Assembly (NCBI RefSeq): GCF_028863665.1
Contig: NZ_JARBFX010000007.1
Span: forward strand, 1-64,000
Direction of reading: 5' to 3'
DNA: 64,000 nt
Source: Aquabacter sediminis
GTDB taxonomy: Bacteria; Pseudomonadota; Alphaproteobacteria; Rhizobiales; Xanthobacteraceae
The notes below the pieces were generated by a model. It did not search any database and was not told the DNA's origin. It was given only the letters and a program-made list of their open reading frames with translations. Made by a program: the position numbers and the translations under genes. Of the stretch, positions 55,717 through 64,000 are shown one piece after another. Every line of letters starts with the position of its first letter. Position 1 is the stretch's first letter.

Positions 55717-57468
55717 ATGACACGGGGAGCCTTGGCAGAACGCGTGCGCCTGGCGGGCTATCTCGTCGGGCGTTCCTGGCGCTCGCTCTTGGCCCGCGCG
55801 CCCGCCGCGCCTTTGGCGCTGGGCCAGGTGAGCGTGCCGGTGCCGGAGCGCCTGCTCATCGCGCCCCAGGACCTGCGCACCGGCGACCCCACCCGCGCCA
55901 GCGAGATCTATGCAGGCCGCTTCGCCTTTGCCGGCAAGATCGCCATGCTGGAGGGGCACACGCCGTTTGAGATCGACCCGCCCTCCGAGGAATGGGCGGA
56001 AGTTCTGCACGGCTTCGGCTGGCTGCGCCACCTGCGTGCGGCCGGAACCACCATCGCCCGCGCCAATGCCCGCGCTCTGGTGGGAGACTGGATCCGCAAT
56101 TCCGGCGTTGCGCGCAATGTGGCCGCGCGGCCGGACGTGACTGCGCGTCGCATCATCTCGTGGCTCACGCAGGCCCCTTTCATCCTCCAGGACGCGGACC
56201 ACGATTTCTATCGCCGGTTCATGAAGAGCCTGGCGCGGCAAGTGCGGCATCTGCGGCGTGCCTCCGGCGAGGCGCCAGACGGCTATCCCCGCCTCATTGC
56301 TCTGATCGCGCTGGTCTTTGCGGGCCTGTGCATGTCCGACCAGTCTCGCCTGCTCCGCGCCGCCCAAAAGCGGCTTGTGGAGGAGTTGGACCGTCAGATT
56401 CTCCCGGATGGCGGCCCGCTCACGCGCAGCCCGGGCATGCTCATCGCGCTGCTGCTGGACCTCCTGCCGCTCCGTCATGCCTTTGCCGCCCGCAACCAGC
56501 CCGCCCCACCGGCGCTGATGAATGCCATCGACCGCATGATGCCCATGCTGCGCTTCTTCCGGCACGGGGACGGTGCTTTCTCCCTCTTTCACGGCATGAG
56601 CCACACGGCCGCCGATCAGCTCGCCACCATCCTGGCCTATGATGATGCGCGCGGCGCGCCGGTGGCCAATGCGCCCCATGCGGGCTTCCAGCGCATGGAA
56701 GCGCGGGGCGCGGTGGTGATCGTCGATACCGGCACGCCTCCCCCTCTCTCCGCCAGCGAGGAGGCGCATGCCAGCTGCCTCGCCTTCGAAATGTCGTCGG
56801 GGCGGCACCGCATCGTGGTCAATTGCGGGATGACGGAGATCAACCGCGAGCGCTGGCGCCAGGTGGCCCGGGCCACGGCCGCCCACTCCACGGTCGTGGT
56901 CGGCGATACCTCCTCCTGCCGCTTCTTCGCAGAGGGACGCCTTGCCCGCATGGTGGGCATCCCCATCGTCTCCGGCCCCAAGAGCGTGCCCGTGCAGCGG
57001 GGAAGCCGCGATGGCACCATCATGCTGCGGGCCAGCCATGACGGTTATGCAGAGCCGTTCGGCGTCATCCACCAGCGCTCCTGGCGCCTGGACGCGGATG
57101 GCGGCCGCCTGGATGGAGAGGACGTGTTCCGCTCCACGGCCGGGCCGGAAGCGGCGCTTCCGGCGGTCGGCTTCGTGGCCCGCTTCCACCTGCACCCGGC
57201 CATCACCGTGGAGCGCCTGGACGACCAAAGCACTGTTCTGCTTACAGTTCCTGGCGGGGAGGCGTGGGCCTTCGTCGCACCGAACCAGATGGTGCACGTG
57301 GACGAAAGCGTCTATCTCGCCGCGCCCGACGGCCCGCGTCGCACGCTCCAGCTGGTGCTCTCCGGCAATTTGGCCGAGACGCCCCGGCTGCTGTGGACCT
57401 TCGTGCGCACCCGCGAGGCGCCCTCCGTGCGACCCTCGCCCATCAGGGGCCCCGCCGCGCGAGCTTGA
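55717..57468 (+). CDS. Heparinase II/III family protein
   Basis: Uncharacterised protein of 583 residues with the Hepar_II_III fold: an alpha/alpha toroid (about 90-330) and a C-terminal beta-sandwich (about 350-560). Seen segments are FEIDPPSEEWAEVLHGFGWL, ARALVGDWIRNSG, PDGGPLTRSPGMLIALLLDL and FHGMSHTAADQLATI. No signal peptide is evident. A GTG at 55705 is an alternative start. It is a conserved neighbour of rsmB and purH in this group. A polysaccharide-lyase role on a surface glycan is possible, but substrate and activity are unknown. Confidence 0.85.
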   Translation: MTRGALAERVRLAGYLVGRSWRSLLARAPAAPLALGQVSVPVPERLLIAPQDLRTGDPTRASEIYAGRFAFAGKIAMLEGHTPFEIDPPSEEWAEVLHGFGWLRHLRAAGTTIARANARALVGDWIRNSGVARNVAARPDVTARRIISWLTQAPFILQDADHDFYRRFMKSLARQVRHLRRASGEAPDGYPRLIALIALVFAGLCMSDQSRLLRAAQKRLVEELDRQILPDGGPLTRSPGMLIALLLDLLPLRHAFAARNQPAPPALMNAIDRMMPMLRFFRHGDGAFSLFHGMSHTAADQLATILAYDDARGAPVANAPHAGFQRMEARGAVVIVDTGTPPPLSASEEAHASCLAFEMSSGRHRIVVNCGMTEINRERWRQVARATAAHSTVVVGDTSSCRFFAEGRLARMVGIPIVSGPKSVPVQRGSRDGTIMLRASHDGYAEPFGVIHQRSWRLDADGGRLDGEDVFRSTAGPEAALPAVGFVARFHLHPAITVERLDDQSTVLLTVPGGEAWAFVAPNQMVHVDESVYLAAPDGPRRTLQLVLSGNLAETPRLLWTFVRTREAPSVRPSPIRGPAARA

Positions 57469-57525
57469 TGACGAGGCACCGCCGGACGTGATAGGGCGAG
57501 CCCCGATCCCGTTCGGAGTGCCTCC

Positions 57526-59115
57526 ATGACCGTCGATATCCGCCCCGTCACCCGCGCCCTCATCTCGGTGTCCGACAAGGCCGGATTGATCCCGTTCGCC
57601 ACCGCGCTGGCGAAGACCGGCGTGCAACTCGTCTCCACCGGCGGCACCCGCAAGGCGCTGGCCGAGGCGGGACTTGAGGTGCTGGACGTGGCCGAGCTGA
57701 CCGGCTTCCCCGAGATGATGGACGGCCGCGTGAAGACGCTGCACCCCAAGGTGCATGGCGGCATTCTGGCCATCCGGGCCGATGCCGGCCACCAGGCCTC
57801 CATGGCCGAGCACGCCATCGCTCCCATCGATCTGGTGGTGGTGAACCTCTATCCCTTCGAGGCCACGGTCGCGCGCGGGGCCGACTTCGACGAGACCATC
57901 GAGAATATCGACATTGGCGGGCCGGCGCTGATCCGCGGCGCGGCCAAGAACCACAATGACGTGGCCGTGGTGGTGGATGTGGCCGACTACGAGGCCGTCA
58001 TCAAGGAGATCGAGCTGCATGGCGGCACCACGCTCGCCTTGCGCCGGCGCCTCGCCCAGACCGCCTATGCCCGCACCGCCGCTTATGACGCCGCCATCTC
58101 CAACTGGTTCGCCGGCCAGGTGGATGTCAGCGCGCCCAGCTACCGCGCCTTTGGCGGCAAGCTGCTGGAAGAGCTGCGCTATGGCGAAAACCCCCACCAG
58201 AAGGCCGCCTTCTATGCCACAGGAGAGCAGCGCCCCGGCGTCGCCACCGCCCGTCAGGTGCAGGGCAAGCAGCTCTCCTTCAACAACATCAATGACACCG
58301 ACGCGGCCTTCGAGTGTGTGGGCGAGTTCCATCCCGCCCGCTCGGCGGCGGTGGTGATCGTCAAGCACGCCAATCCCTGTGGCGTGGCTGAGGGGGCGAG
58401 CCTGGAAGAGGCCTATCGCAAGGCGCTGGCTTGCGACCCCGTCTCCGCCTTCGGCGGCATCATCGCCGTCAACCGGACCCTGGACGCAGCCGCCGCCCGC
58501 CTGATGACCGAGATCTTCACCGAGGTGATCGTCGCCCCCGACGCCACCGAGGAGGCCATCGCCATCGTCGGCGCCAAGAAGAATCTGCGCCTGCTGGTGA
58601 CCGGCGGCCTGCCTGACCCGCGCGCCGAGGGCCTCAATGTGCGCACGGTGGCCGGCGGACTGTTGGTGCAGAGCCGCGACAATGTGAGCGCCGACGACCT
58701 GGAGCTGAAGGTGGTTACGCGCCGCGCACCCACCGAGCAGGAGCTTCTCGACCTGCGCTTCGCGTTCCGGGTCGCCAAGCATGTGAAGTCCAACACCATC
58801 ATCTATGCCAAGGACCTCGCCACCGTCGGCATCGGCGCGGGCCAGATGAGCCGCGTGGATTCCGCCCGCATCGCCGCCCGCAAGGCGCAGGATGCGGCCG
58901 AAGCCGCCGGGCTCGCCGTGCCGCTCACCAAGGGATCGGTTGTGGCCTCCGATGCCTTCTTCCCCTTCGCCGATGGCCTCCTGGCGGCGGTGGAGGCGGG
59001 CGCCACCGCCGTCATCCAGCCAGGCGGTTCCATGCGCGACGCCGAGGTGATCGCCGCCGCCGACGAGGCGGGCCTTGCCATGGTCTTCACCGGCGTGCGC
59101 CACTTCAAGCACTGA
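57526..59115 (+). CDS. purH: Bifunctional AICAR formyltransferase / IMP cyclohydrolase
   Basis: Last two steps of de novo purine synthesis. The N-terminal MGS-like cyclohydrolase domain (about 1-140) has [30 protein letters not shown] and [16 protein letters not shown]. The transformylase domain has [33 protein letters not shown] and the C-terminal FTGVRHFKH. 529 residues, standard length. A perfect 18-bp palindrome follows the stop by 5 bp. Confidence 0.98.
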   Translation: MTVDIRPVTRALISVSDKAGLIPFATALAKTGVQLVSTGGTRKALAEAGLEVLDVAELTGFPEMMDGRVKTLHPKVHGGILAIRADAGHQASMAEHAIAPIDLVVVNLYPFEATVARGADFDETIENIDIGGPALIRGAAKNHNDVAVVVDVADYEAVIKEIELHGGTTLALRRRLAQTAYARTAAYDAAISNWFAGQVDVSAPSYRAFGGKLLEELRYGENPHQKAAFYATGEQRPGVATARQVQGKQLSFNNINDTDAAFECVGEFHPARSAAVVIVKHANPCGVAEGASLEEAYRKALACDPVSAFGGIIAVNRTLDAAAARLMTEIFTEVIVAPDATEEAIAIVGAKKNLRLLVTGGLPDPRAEGLNVRTVAGGLLVQSRDNVSADDLELKVVTRRAPTEQELLDLRFAFRVAKHVKSNTIIYAKDLATVGIGAGQMSRVDSARIAARKAQDAAEAAGLAVPLTKGSVVASDAFFPFADGLLAAVEAGATAVIQPGGSMRDAEVIAAADEAGLAMVFTGVRHFKH

Positions 59116-59120
59116 ACCGG

Positions 59121-59138
59121 CGGTGCCGATCGGCACCG
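59121..59138. terminator. 18-bp palindrome CGGTGCCGATCGGCACCG after purH
   Basis: The sequence is its own reverse complement and lies 5 bp after the purH stop. It is followed by TCTTGTCC. It may form a terminator hairpin (weak T tract) and directly abuts a candidate FNR/FixK-type site. Confidence 0.5.
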
Positions 59139-59140
59139 TC

Positions 59141-59154
59141 TTGTCCTGAATCAA
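59141..59154 (+). promoter_or_regulatory. Candidate FNR/FixK site upstream of hemN
   Basis: TTGTCCTGAATCAA matches the TTGA-N6-TCAA consensus except for one base in the left arm (TTGT). Its centre is 41.5 bp upstream of the hemN ATG. Anaerobic hemN genes are common FNR/FixK targets, which supports the call. If the site acts at the usual -41.5 position, the transcript would start at or near the ATG. Confidence 0.5.
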
Positions 59155-59188
59155 GGCCCTGCATCGGCGGGCGCGGCATGAAGAATTC

Positions 59189-60601
59189 ATGACCGCGCTC
59201 GCCTTTGCCCCCCGCTCCGCGCCCGCCCTGCCGTCCGCACAGGATCTCCTGGCCCGTTATGGCGGCCCGGTGCCACGTTATACGAGCTATCCCACCGCAC
59301 CCCATTTTGGGCCGCAGGTGGATGCGGGCGTCTACGGGCAATGGCTCGCAGCGTTGCCAGCCGACGTGGACGTCTCCCTTTACCTGCATGTGCCGTTCTG
59401 TGCCGAGCTGTGTCTCTATTGCGGTTGCCAGACCAGCGTCGCGCGCACCTATACCCCCGTGGCAGCCTTCACCGACCGGCTGCTGGACGAGATCGCCCTG
59501 GTGGCCGAGCAGCTGCCGCACCGGCTGTCAGCCCGACACATTCATTTCGGGGGCGGCACGCCCACCATGCTGTCGGACGCGGACTTCACCCGCGTCATGA
59601 CGCGCCTGCGGTCCGTCTTCGACATCAGGGATGGCGCCGAGATCGCCATCGAGATCGATCCTAGGGTCATGGATGAAGCCAAGGCCGCCTCGCTGGCGCG
59701 CAACGGCGTGAACCGTGTCAGCCTTGGCGTCCAGGATTTCGAGCTCGACGTGCAGAAGGCCATCCGGCGGATGCAGAGCTTCGAGGAGACGGCGCAGGTC
59801 ACGGCGTGGCTGCGCGCCGCCGGCATACCGTCCATCAATCTGGACCTCATCTACGGCCTGCCGCACCAGACGCTGGAAACCGTGGCGCGCACCGTGCGGT
59901 CTGCATTGGAACTGGAGCCAGACCGCATCGCCGTGTTCGGTTATGCCCATGTGCCCTGGATGAAGCGCCACCAGGCCCTCATCCCGGAAGACTCGCTGCC
60001 CGGCCCCTCAGCGCGCCTGGACCAGGCGAGCCTGATCGCCCAAATGCTGAATGACGCCGGCTATGTGTCGGTTGGGCTTGACCATTTCGCGCAGCCCCAC
60101 GACAGCCTTGCCGCCAAGGCGGTGGTCGGGGCTTTGAAGCGCAATTTCCAGGGCTACACCACCGACGACGCGCCGGTGCTTCTGGGCTTCGGGCCATCCT
60201 CCATCGGGGCGCTCCCCCAGGGCTATGTGCAGAACATCCCCGCCACCCCCGCCTGGCACAAGGCGGTAGCCGAAGGGATCCTGCCGGTGGCGCGCGGACG
60301 GCTTGTCACGGCCGAGGATCGGCTCCGGCGGGACGTGATCGAGCGCCTGATGTGTGACCTCTGCGTGGACCTTGCTGCGGTCTGCGCCCGCCACGATGTG
60401 CCGCTTGGTCATTTCGATGCGGAGCGCGCGGCTCTTGCCGCCTTGGAGGCCGACAGCCTGGTCGAACTCAGCGGCAATGTGATTCGCATCCCCGAAGCGG
60501 CGCGCAGCTTCACCCGTGTGGCCTGCGCCGTCTTCGACGCCTATCTGCCGCAGGCAAAAGAAAACGCCGCCGAGCCTCGACGGCATTCGGCGGCGGTGTG
60601 A
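59189..60601 (+). CDS. hemN: Oxygen-independent coproporphyrinogen III oxidase
   Basis: Radical-SAM enzyme that makes protoporphyrinogen IX without oxygen, needed for heme in microaerobic and anaerobic cells. The cluster motif CAELCLYCGC (CxxxCxxCxC) distinguishes HemN from HemW. The PRYTSYPTAPHF start and FGGGTPTMLSDADF, the RVSLGVQDFELDVQKAI region and LIYGLPHQTLET match. 470 residues. A short out-of-frame ATG at 59178 (five codons) precedes it. The gene is convergent with the fixK-like gene and its 3' end overlaps that gene's terminator. Confidence 0.97.
   Translation: MTALAFAPRSAPALPSAQDLLARYGGPVPRYTSYPTAPHFGPQVDAGVYGQWLAALPADVDVSLYLHVPFCAELCLYCGCQTSVARTYTPVAAFTDRLLDEIALVAEQLPHRLSARHIHFGGGTPTMLSDADFTRVMTRLRSVFDIRDGAEIAIEIDPRVMDEAKAASLARNGVNRVSLGVQDFELDVQKAIRRMQSFEETAQVTAWLRAAGIPSINLDLIYGLPHQTLETVARTVRSALELEPDRIAVFGYAHVPWMKRHQALIPEDSLPGPSARLDQASLIAQMLNDAGYVSVGLDHFAQPHDSLAAKAVVGALKRNFQGYTTDDAPVLLGFGPSSIGALPQGYVQNIPATPAWHKAVAEGILPVARGRLVTAEDRLRRDVIERLMCDLCVDLAAVCARHDVPLGHFDAERAALAALEADSLVELSGNVIRIPEAARSFTRVACAVFDAYLPQAKENAAEPRRHSAAV
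60555..60595 (-). terminator. Terminator of the fixK-like gene, inside the hemN 3' end
   Basis: On the minus strand CGCCGCCGA (13-base loop) TCGGCGGCG is followed by TTTTCTTTT. The structure lies about 60 bp downstream of the fixK-like stop and within the last codons of hemN. It is a well-formed intrinsic terminator for the minus strand only. Confidence 0.75.
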
Positions 60602-60655
60602 GGTGGGGAGGAAGTTACGCAGATACGCGGGTACACAGGAAATGGATCGGCGCCT

Positions 60656-61378
60656 TCAGGAGTCGAGGCGCCGCAGGGCATGACGGTCACGCAGCATGAC
60701 GCGGCGCGAGGAGGGCAGGGCGATGATCGCAGCCTCTTCCAGCGAGGTGAGGGTGCGCGAGACGGTCTCGATCGTCAGCCCGAGATAATCGGCAATGTCC
60801 TGGCGGGACATAGGGAGGACCACTTCGGTGGCCGGCTCGTGGCTGTTGGCCGAGCGGCGGGCAAGGTCCAGGAGGAACGCGGCCACCCGTTCCTGCGCGG
60901 TCTTGCGGCCGAGGAGGAGCAGATGGTCTTGCGCGCGGTGCAGCTCCGCAAAGGTCAGCGCCCAAAGGGCCTGGGCCAATTCGGCATCGTCGGAGGCGCG
61001 GGCGAAGAGGATGGAGCGCTTGACGCGGGCGAGGCGGCATTCATTGACGGCTTCAGCCGAAAAGCGATTGAGCGATCCGCGCTCCCAGCCAAAGGCATCG
61101 CCCGGCAGGCAGAACGCCTCGATCTGGCGGCGGCCATCGCCCAGAAGCTTGCAGATGCGCACCACTCCGGACAACACCACGTAGATATATTCCGCCGGCT
61201 CGTCCTCACCGAAGATTTCGGAGTTGCGGGCAAGCTGGACGACGGTTCCGAGGCTGCTGACCAGATCAGCAGCGCGGGAGACATCGACAGTCTCTCCCCA
61301 CCGGACTTCGCCGCGGGCATTCAGCGCATTATGCGAGGACAGGGGGGCGACATGGACGTTCATCGGAGCGGTCTCCAT
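60656..61378 (-). CDS. fixK: Crp/Fnr-family regulator, FixK-like
   Basis: Transcription factor of 240 residues: cyclic-nucleotide-binding fold (about 50-160) and a C-terminal HTH_Crp domain. The recognition helix contains LGLTIETVSRTLTSLEE; its E-xx-SR pattern is that of FNR/FixK proteins that bind TTGA-N6-TCAA. The N-terminal Cys cluster that binds Fe-S in FNR/FnrN is absent, so it is of FixK class and is probably controlled through its expression. It is divergent from fixL across a region with a candidate FixJ site. ATG 61363 is an alternative start. Confidence 0.88.
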   Translation of the reverse strand: METAPMNVHVAPLSSHNALNARGEVRWGETVDVSRAADLVSSLGTVVQLARNSEIFGEDEPAEYIYVVLSGVVRICKLLGDGRRQIEAFCLPGDAFGWERGSLNRFSAEAVNECRLARVKRSILFARASDDAELAQALWALTFAELHRAQDHLLLLGRKTAQERVAAFLLDLARRSANSHEPATEVVLPMSRQDIADYLGLTIETVSRTLTSLEEAAIIALPSSRRVMLRDRHALRRLDS

Positions 61379-61447
61379 CTGGACGTCGAAAGGGATAGTC
61401 CGTTGCCTGCACAGGCGAAATTCGGATTGAACCCTTACGTCTGCCTC

Positions 61448-61465
61448 CTTAAGTAATATCCCCTA
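61448..61465. promoter_or_regulatory. Candidate FixJ-binding site between fixK-like gene and fixL
   Basis: CTTAAGTAATATCCCCTA lies 70 bp upstream of the fixK-like ATG (minus) and 60 bp upstream of fixL (plus). It closely resembles, from memory, the TTAAGTAATTTCCC-type FixJ sites at rhizobial fixK promoters. With fixLJ adjacent, activation of the fixK-like gene by FixJ is likely. Confidence 0.6.
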
Positions 61466-61524
61466 GCCGAAAAGTGCGTGCTAACGTGAACGTCGAGCGC
61501 ACGTTGCGATTCAGCCGGGGCCGC

Positions 61525-63033
61525 ATGAGTTTCAGATCCAGTGACACTTCGGACCCGCCAAGAGCGTTCGGCGTGATGCCTCCGACCGTTCTGGGTGCCG
61601 TCGTCGGGGTAGGCGCGGCCACCGTGGTGACTGGACTCATCGGCTTCCTGAAAATGCCACCTTTCGGCTCGCACGCCGCCCTACTGTGCACTCTGGCTGT
61701 TGTGCTCGTGGGAACGCGCGGCCTCGCGGCGGGGATCGGGGCGCTCGTGGTCAGCGCGCTGGGGCTGCTGCTGCTCGCCAATACCGGCTCGGACCCTGTC
61801 CCAACCGACTGGTCGGTGCTTGCGCTTCTTCTGGTGGCCGGCCTCGGCACTGCCGTCCTGGGGGAGCGGCTGCGCCGGACCCGCGTCGACGCCGCCGCCC
61901 GCGACCGCGCCCTGCTAGCGAGGGAAGCGCATCTGTCGTCGATCCTCGACACGGTGCCCGACGCCATGATCGTCATCGATGAGCGGGGGATCATGCAGTC
62001 TTTCTCCACGGCTGCCGAGCGCCTGTTCGGCTTTTCATCGGCGGAGGCTGTGGGGCGCAATGTGGCGATCCTGATGCCCAATCCACACCGGGACGCGCAC
62101 GATGCCTATCTGGGGCGCTATCTCACCACCGGCGAACGCCGCATCATCGGCATCGGTCGCGTGGTGGTAGGCCAGCGCAAGGACGGCACCACCTTTCCCA
62201 TGGAACTGGCTGTGGGGGAGATGCGCTCCTCGTCCGGCCGCTTCTTCACCGGCTTCATCCGCGACCTGACCGAACGCCAGAAGACCGAGGCGCGCCTGCA
62301 GGAGCTGCAATCGGAACTCGTCCACATTTCTCGTCTGACCGCCATGGGCGAGATGGCCTCGACGCTGGCCCACGAGCTGAACCAGCCACTGTCCGCCATC
62401 GCCAACTATCTGAAAGGCTCGCGACGGCTCTTGGATGCCAGCGAGGACGCAACCTCCCAGATGCTCAAGGGTGCGCTGGACAAAGCTGCCGAGCAGGCGT
62501 TGCGCGCCGGGCAGATCATCCGCCGCCTGCGGGATTTCGTCTCACGGGGCGAGACGGAGCGGCGGGTGGAGAGCTTGGCAAAGCTGGTGGAAGAAGCCAG
62601 CGCGCTTGCCCTGGTGGGCGTTAAGGAATACGGCATCCAGGTGCGGTTCCACTTCGATCCGACCTGCGATCAGGTGCTCGCCGACAAGGTACAGGTGCAG
62701 CAGGTGCTCCTGAACCTCCTGCGCAATGCCGTGGAAGCCATGATGGAAACCCCCGTGCGCCGCTTGACCGTGCAAACGGCCCCAGCTGCTGATGACATGG
62801 TTTCCGTGACCGTGTCGGATACCGGGCACGGCTTGACCGAAGAGGTGGCGCAGCAGCTATTTACGCCGTTCGTCACGACAAAGCCCCAGGGCATGGGTGT
62901 GGGGCTCTCCATTTCGCGTACCATCATCGAGGCCCATGGGGGCCGCATCTGGGCGGAGCCCAATCCGGAAGGGGGAGCAGTCTTCTGCTTCACCCTGCGC
63001 GCCGTGCGGGAGGAAGGGGAGGACGATGCCTGA
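61525..63033 (+). CDS. fixL: Oxygen-sensing heme-PAS histidine kinase FixL
   Basis: Membrane sensor kinase that autophosphorylates when heme is deoxy. With the start at 61525 (502 residues) it has four N-terminal hydrophobic helices (about 15-115), then the heme PAS domain (about 130-250). The proximal heme His is His192 in RDAHDAY; Arg212 in [10 protein letters not shown] corresponds to the oxygen-signalling Arg (same 20-residue spacing as His200/Arg220 of the Bradyrhizobium protein). The phosphorylated His283 is in LAHELNQP. The ATP lobe includes [10 protein letters not shown] and SDTGHGL. A GTG at 61474 is an alternative start. It overlaps fixJ by 8 bp. Confidence 0.95.
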   Translation: MSFRSSDTSDPPRAFGVMPPTVLGAVVGVGAATVVTGLIGFLKMPPFGSHAALLCTLAVVLVGTRGLAAGIGALVVSALGLLLLANTGSDPVPTDWSVLALLLVAGLGTAVLGERLRRTRVDAAARDRALLAREAHLSSILDTVPDAMIVIDERGIMQSFSTAAERLFGFSSAEAVGRNVAILMPNPHRDAHDAYLGRYLTTGERRIIGIGRVVVGQRKDGTTFPMELAVGEMRSSSGRFFTGFIRDLTERQKTEARLQELQSELVHISRLTAMGEMASTLAHELNQPLSAIANYLKGSRRLLDASEDATSQMLKGALDKAAEQALRAGQIIRRLRDFVSRGETERRVESLAKLVEEASALALVGVKEYGIQVRFHFDPTCDQVLADKVQVQQVLLNLLRNAVEAMMETPVRRLTVQTAPAADDMVSVTVSDTGHGLTEEVAQQLFTPFVTTKPQGMGVGLSISRTIIEAHGGRIWAEPNPEGGAVFCFTLRAVREEGEDDA

Positions 63034-63658
63034 TTCGCAGCTCATTCACGTCATCGACGATGACGATGCGGTAAGGCACTCGCTGGCCTTCCTTCTTGCG
63101 ACCAACGGCTTCGACGTGAAGCAGCACGATTCGGCGGCCGCGTTCCTGGAAGCCGGCATTCCCGCCAAGGCGGGATGCATCATCACGGACGTCCGCATGC
63201 CCGGCCTCAGCGGCGTTGAGCTGCTTGAGAAGCTCGATCATGCCGGCTGCCGCGTGCCGGTCATCGTCGTCACCGGCCATGCAGATGTGCCCCTGGCCGT
63301 GGAGGCCATGAAGCTCGGGGCCTCCGATTTCCTGGAAAAGCCCTTCGACGACGAGGCGCTCCTGGCAGCCATCCGCACCTGCCTGTCGCGCGCGCAGGAA
63401 AATCAGAAGGTCGATGCGGTGCGCGAGGATGTGGAAGAGCGCATCGCCACGCTCTCCCACCGCGAACACCAGGTGCTCGAATATCTGGTGGCCGGGCACG
63501 CCAACAAGACCATCGCCTACGACCTCGGCATCAGCCCCCGGACGGTGGAAGTCTACCGCGCCAATGTGATGACCAAGATGAAGGCCGCGAGCCTGTCGGA
63601 GTTGGTGAGGATGGCGCTTCTGGCGGGGATCGGCACAGACGTCGCACCGAAAGGTTGA
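63026..63658 (+). CDS. fixJ: Response regulator FixJ
   Basis: Partner of FixL. The receiver domain (about 1-120) has the acidic triad IDDDDAVR, phosphoacceptor Asp55 in IITDVRMPG, Thr in VVTGHADV and Lys in FLEKPFDDE. The C-terminal LuxR-type HTH has [19 protein letters not shown] and [18 protein letters not shown]. 210 residues. The start at 63026 follows AGGAAGGGGAGGACG. In rhizobia phosphorylated FixJ activates fixK (and, in some species, nifA). Confidence 0.96.
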   Translation: MPDSQLIHVIDDDDAVRHSLAFLLATNGFDVKQHDSAAAFLEAGIPAKAGCIITDVRMPGLSGVELLEKLDHAGCRVPVIVVTGHADVPLAVEAMKLGASDFLEKPFDDEALLAAIRTCLSRAQENQKVDAVREDVEERIATLSHREHQVLEYLVAGHANKTIAYDLGISPRTVEVYRANVMTKMKAASLSELVRMALLAGIGTDVAPKG

Positions 63659-63703
63659 CGTTTGGTCATACGCATTTGCCCCATGGTCACCGGCAAAGTC
63701 CCG

Positions 63704-63717
63704 TTGATCTAGCTCAA
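63704..63717 (+). promoter_or_regulatory. FixK/FNR-type box upstream of the downstream receiver gene
   Basis: TTGATCTAGCTCAA fits TTGA-N6-TCAA exactly. Its centre (63710.5) is 41.5 bp upstream of a putative start at about 63752. The sequence GATACT at 63740-63745 is then in the -10 position. This is the geometry of a class II FNR/FixK-activated promoter. Confidence 0.65.
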
Positions 63718-63739
63718 GGCTCCCCTTACCGTCAGAAGG

Positions 63740-63745
63740 GATACT
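63740..63745 (+). promoter_or_regulatory. Possible -10 element GATACT for the downstream receiver gene
   Basis: GATACT is spaced correctly from the FixK/FNR-type box at 63704-63717 for class II activation. No separate -35 box would be expected. Confidence 0.4.
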
Positions 63746-63766
63746 TCCGGTAGCCCGACTGCGCGA

Positions 63767-63787
63767 TCCCACGAGCAGCTCGTGGGA
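63767..63787 (+). other. Hairpin covering the ribosome-binding region of the receiver gene
   Basis: Arms TCCCACGA and TCGTGGGA (extendable by GC pairs) form a strong hairpin ending 10 bp before the ATG at 63798. The 3' arm contains GTGGGA, part of the likely ribosome-binding sequence GGGAG, so the structure could limit translation. Confidence 0.5.
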
Positions 63788-63797
63788 GATGTTTCAG

Positions 63798-64000
63798 ATG
63801 CCTTTGGTTCACAGCGAGAGCAGCACATCAGGCGGGGGGGTCGTTCTCGTCATCGACGACGATCCCGCCGTTCGCGGCTCGCTGAAATTCTCGCTTGAGA
63901 TTGAAGGCTTTGATGTCCGCACCTATGCCAATGCGGACGAACTGCTCCGGGCAAACGATCTTCCCAGCCGAGGCTGCCTCATCGTCGACTATTACCTTCC
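63798..64000 (+). CDS. Receiver-domain response regulator, FixJ-like (3' end outside window)
   Basis: Only the first 67 codons are present. They encode the start of a receiver domain: VVLVIDDDPAVRGSLKFSLE with the acidic pair, and phosphoacceptor Asp64 in CLIVDYYLP. It resembles FixJ (IDDDxAVR) but whether it is a single-domain receiver such as FixT-like or other stand-alone regulators, or carries an output domain, cannot be seen. It lies 139 bp downstream of fixJ and behind a FixK/FNR-type box, which suggests it is induced in low oxygen. Confidence 0.85.
   Translation, partial: MPLVHSESSTSGGGVVLVIDDDPAVRGSLKFSLEIEGFDVRTYANADELLRANDLPSRGCLIVDYYL

Noticed and set aside
55630-59190. A very long open frame (about 1186 codons) on the minus strand opposite the heparinase-like and purH genes
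   Set aside because: It lies entirely antisense to two well-supported genes, has His/Gly/Ala-rich composition typical of reverse-complemented high-GC codons, and shows no domain. Similar antisense frames at 293-3511, 5219-6946, 7125-9185 and 38342-40246 were rejected for the same reason.
59189-64000. Part of a symbiosis or nitrogen-fixation island
   Set aside because: Only regulatory and heme genes are present; there are no nif, nod or fixNOQP genes, no integrase and no tRNA. The block sits among housekeeping genes.
1-64000. tRNA genes, CRISPR arrays or insertion sequences
   Set aside because: I looked for T-loop sequences of the GGTTCGAATCC type, regularly spaced repeats and transposase motifs and found none that hold up; a dedicated tRNA search was not possible.

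Overview
The window is about 64 kb of GC-rich DNA (roughly two thirds G+C by eye) from an alphaproteobacterium of the order Hyphomicrobiales (Rhizobiales). Gene order and protein sequences (infB-rbfA-truB, rpsO-pnp, fabA-fabB-fabI, tsaB-rimI-fur-plsC-miaB-phoH-ybeY-corC-lnt, a heme-PAS FixL with FixJ and a FixK-like regulator) fit a Xanthobacteraceae member such as Azorhizobium or Xanthobacter. That placement is inferred from gene content and was not tested by a search. Both window edges cut genes: infB on the left and a receiver-domain protein on the right. I see no insertion sequence, CRISPR array, tRNA or rRNA.

Layout. 1-9.5 kb: translation and RNA-decay genes (infB, rbfA, truB, rpsO, pnp), interrupted by an orphan peptide-type ABC substrate-binding protein that has terminators on both sides. 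9.5-13.3 kb: a chemoreceptor and two tandem paralogous four-helix membrane proteins. 13.4-18.8 kb: fabA-fabB-fabI, mscL and pyrE-pyrD. 18.9-38.1 kb: a large exopolysaccharide locus with at least seven glycosyltransferase genes, a Wzy/O-antigen-ligase protein, a GT2-polyprenyl-phosphate sugar transferase fusion, an export protein with six SLBB repeats, a GumC/Wzz-like co-polymerase without kinase domain, a P-loop protein with a degenerate Walker A, a STAS protein, two lipoproteins, a GNAT protein and a GINT1-like protein. 38.3-41.3 kb: chorismate mutase, hisC and prephenate/arogenate dehydrogenase. 41.3-53 kb: a long, mostly co-oriented minus-strand housekeeping run (nfuA, tsaB, rimI, fur, plsC, miaB, phoH, ybeY, corC, lnt, a PraR/PhrR-like regulator, metK, trmB), many pairs with start/stop overlaps. 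53.2-59.1 kb: htpX, rsmB, a heparinase II/III-like protein and purH. 59.2-64 kb: an oxygen-response block with hemN, a fixK-like gene, fixL, fixJ and a second receiver protein, with candidate FixJ and FixK/FNR sites between the genes.

How the genes work together. The polysaccharide locus has initiation (fusion protein), elongation (GT4, GT2 and GT22-like enzymes), polymerisation (Wzy-like), chain-length control (Wzz-like) and export (multi-SLBB protein), but no recognisable Wzx flippase and no intact tyrosine autokinase. The compact plus-strand run STAS - lipoprotein - six-SLBB exporter - degenerate P-loop protein, next to Wzz and an OmpA-like lipoprotein, is the part of the window most likely to be a poorly described assembly. 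The fix block reads as an oxygen cascade: FixL senses oxygen through heme, FixJ probably activates the divergent fixK-like gene, and the FixK-like protein probably acts on hemN and on the receiver gene downstream of fixJ.
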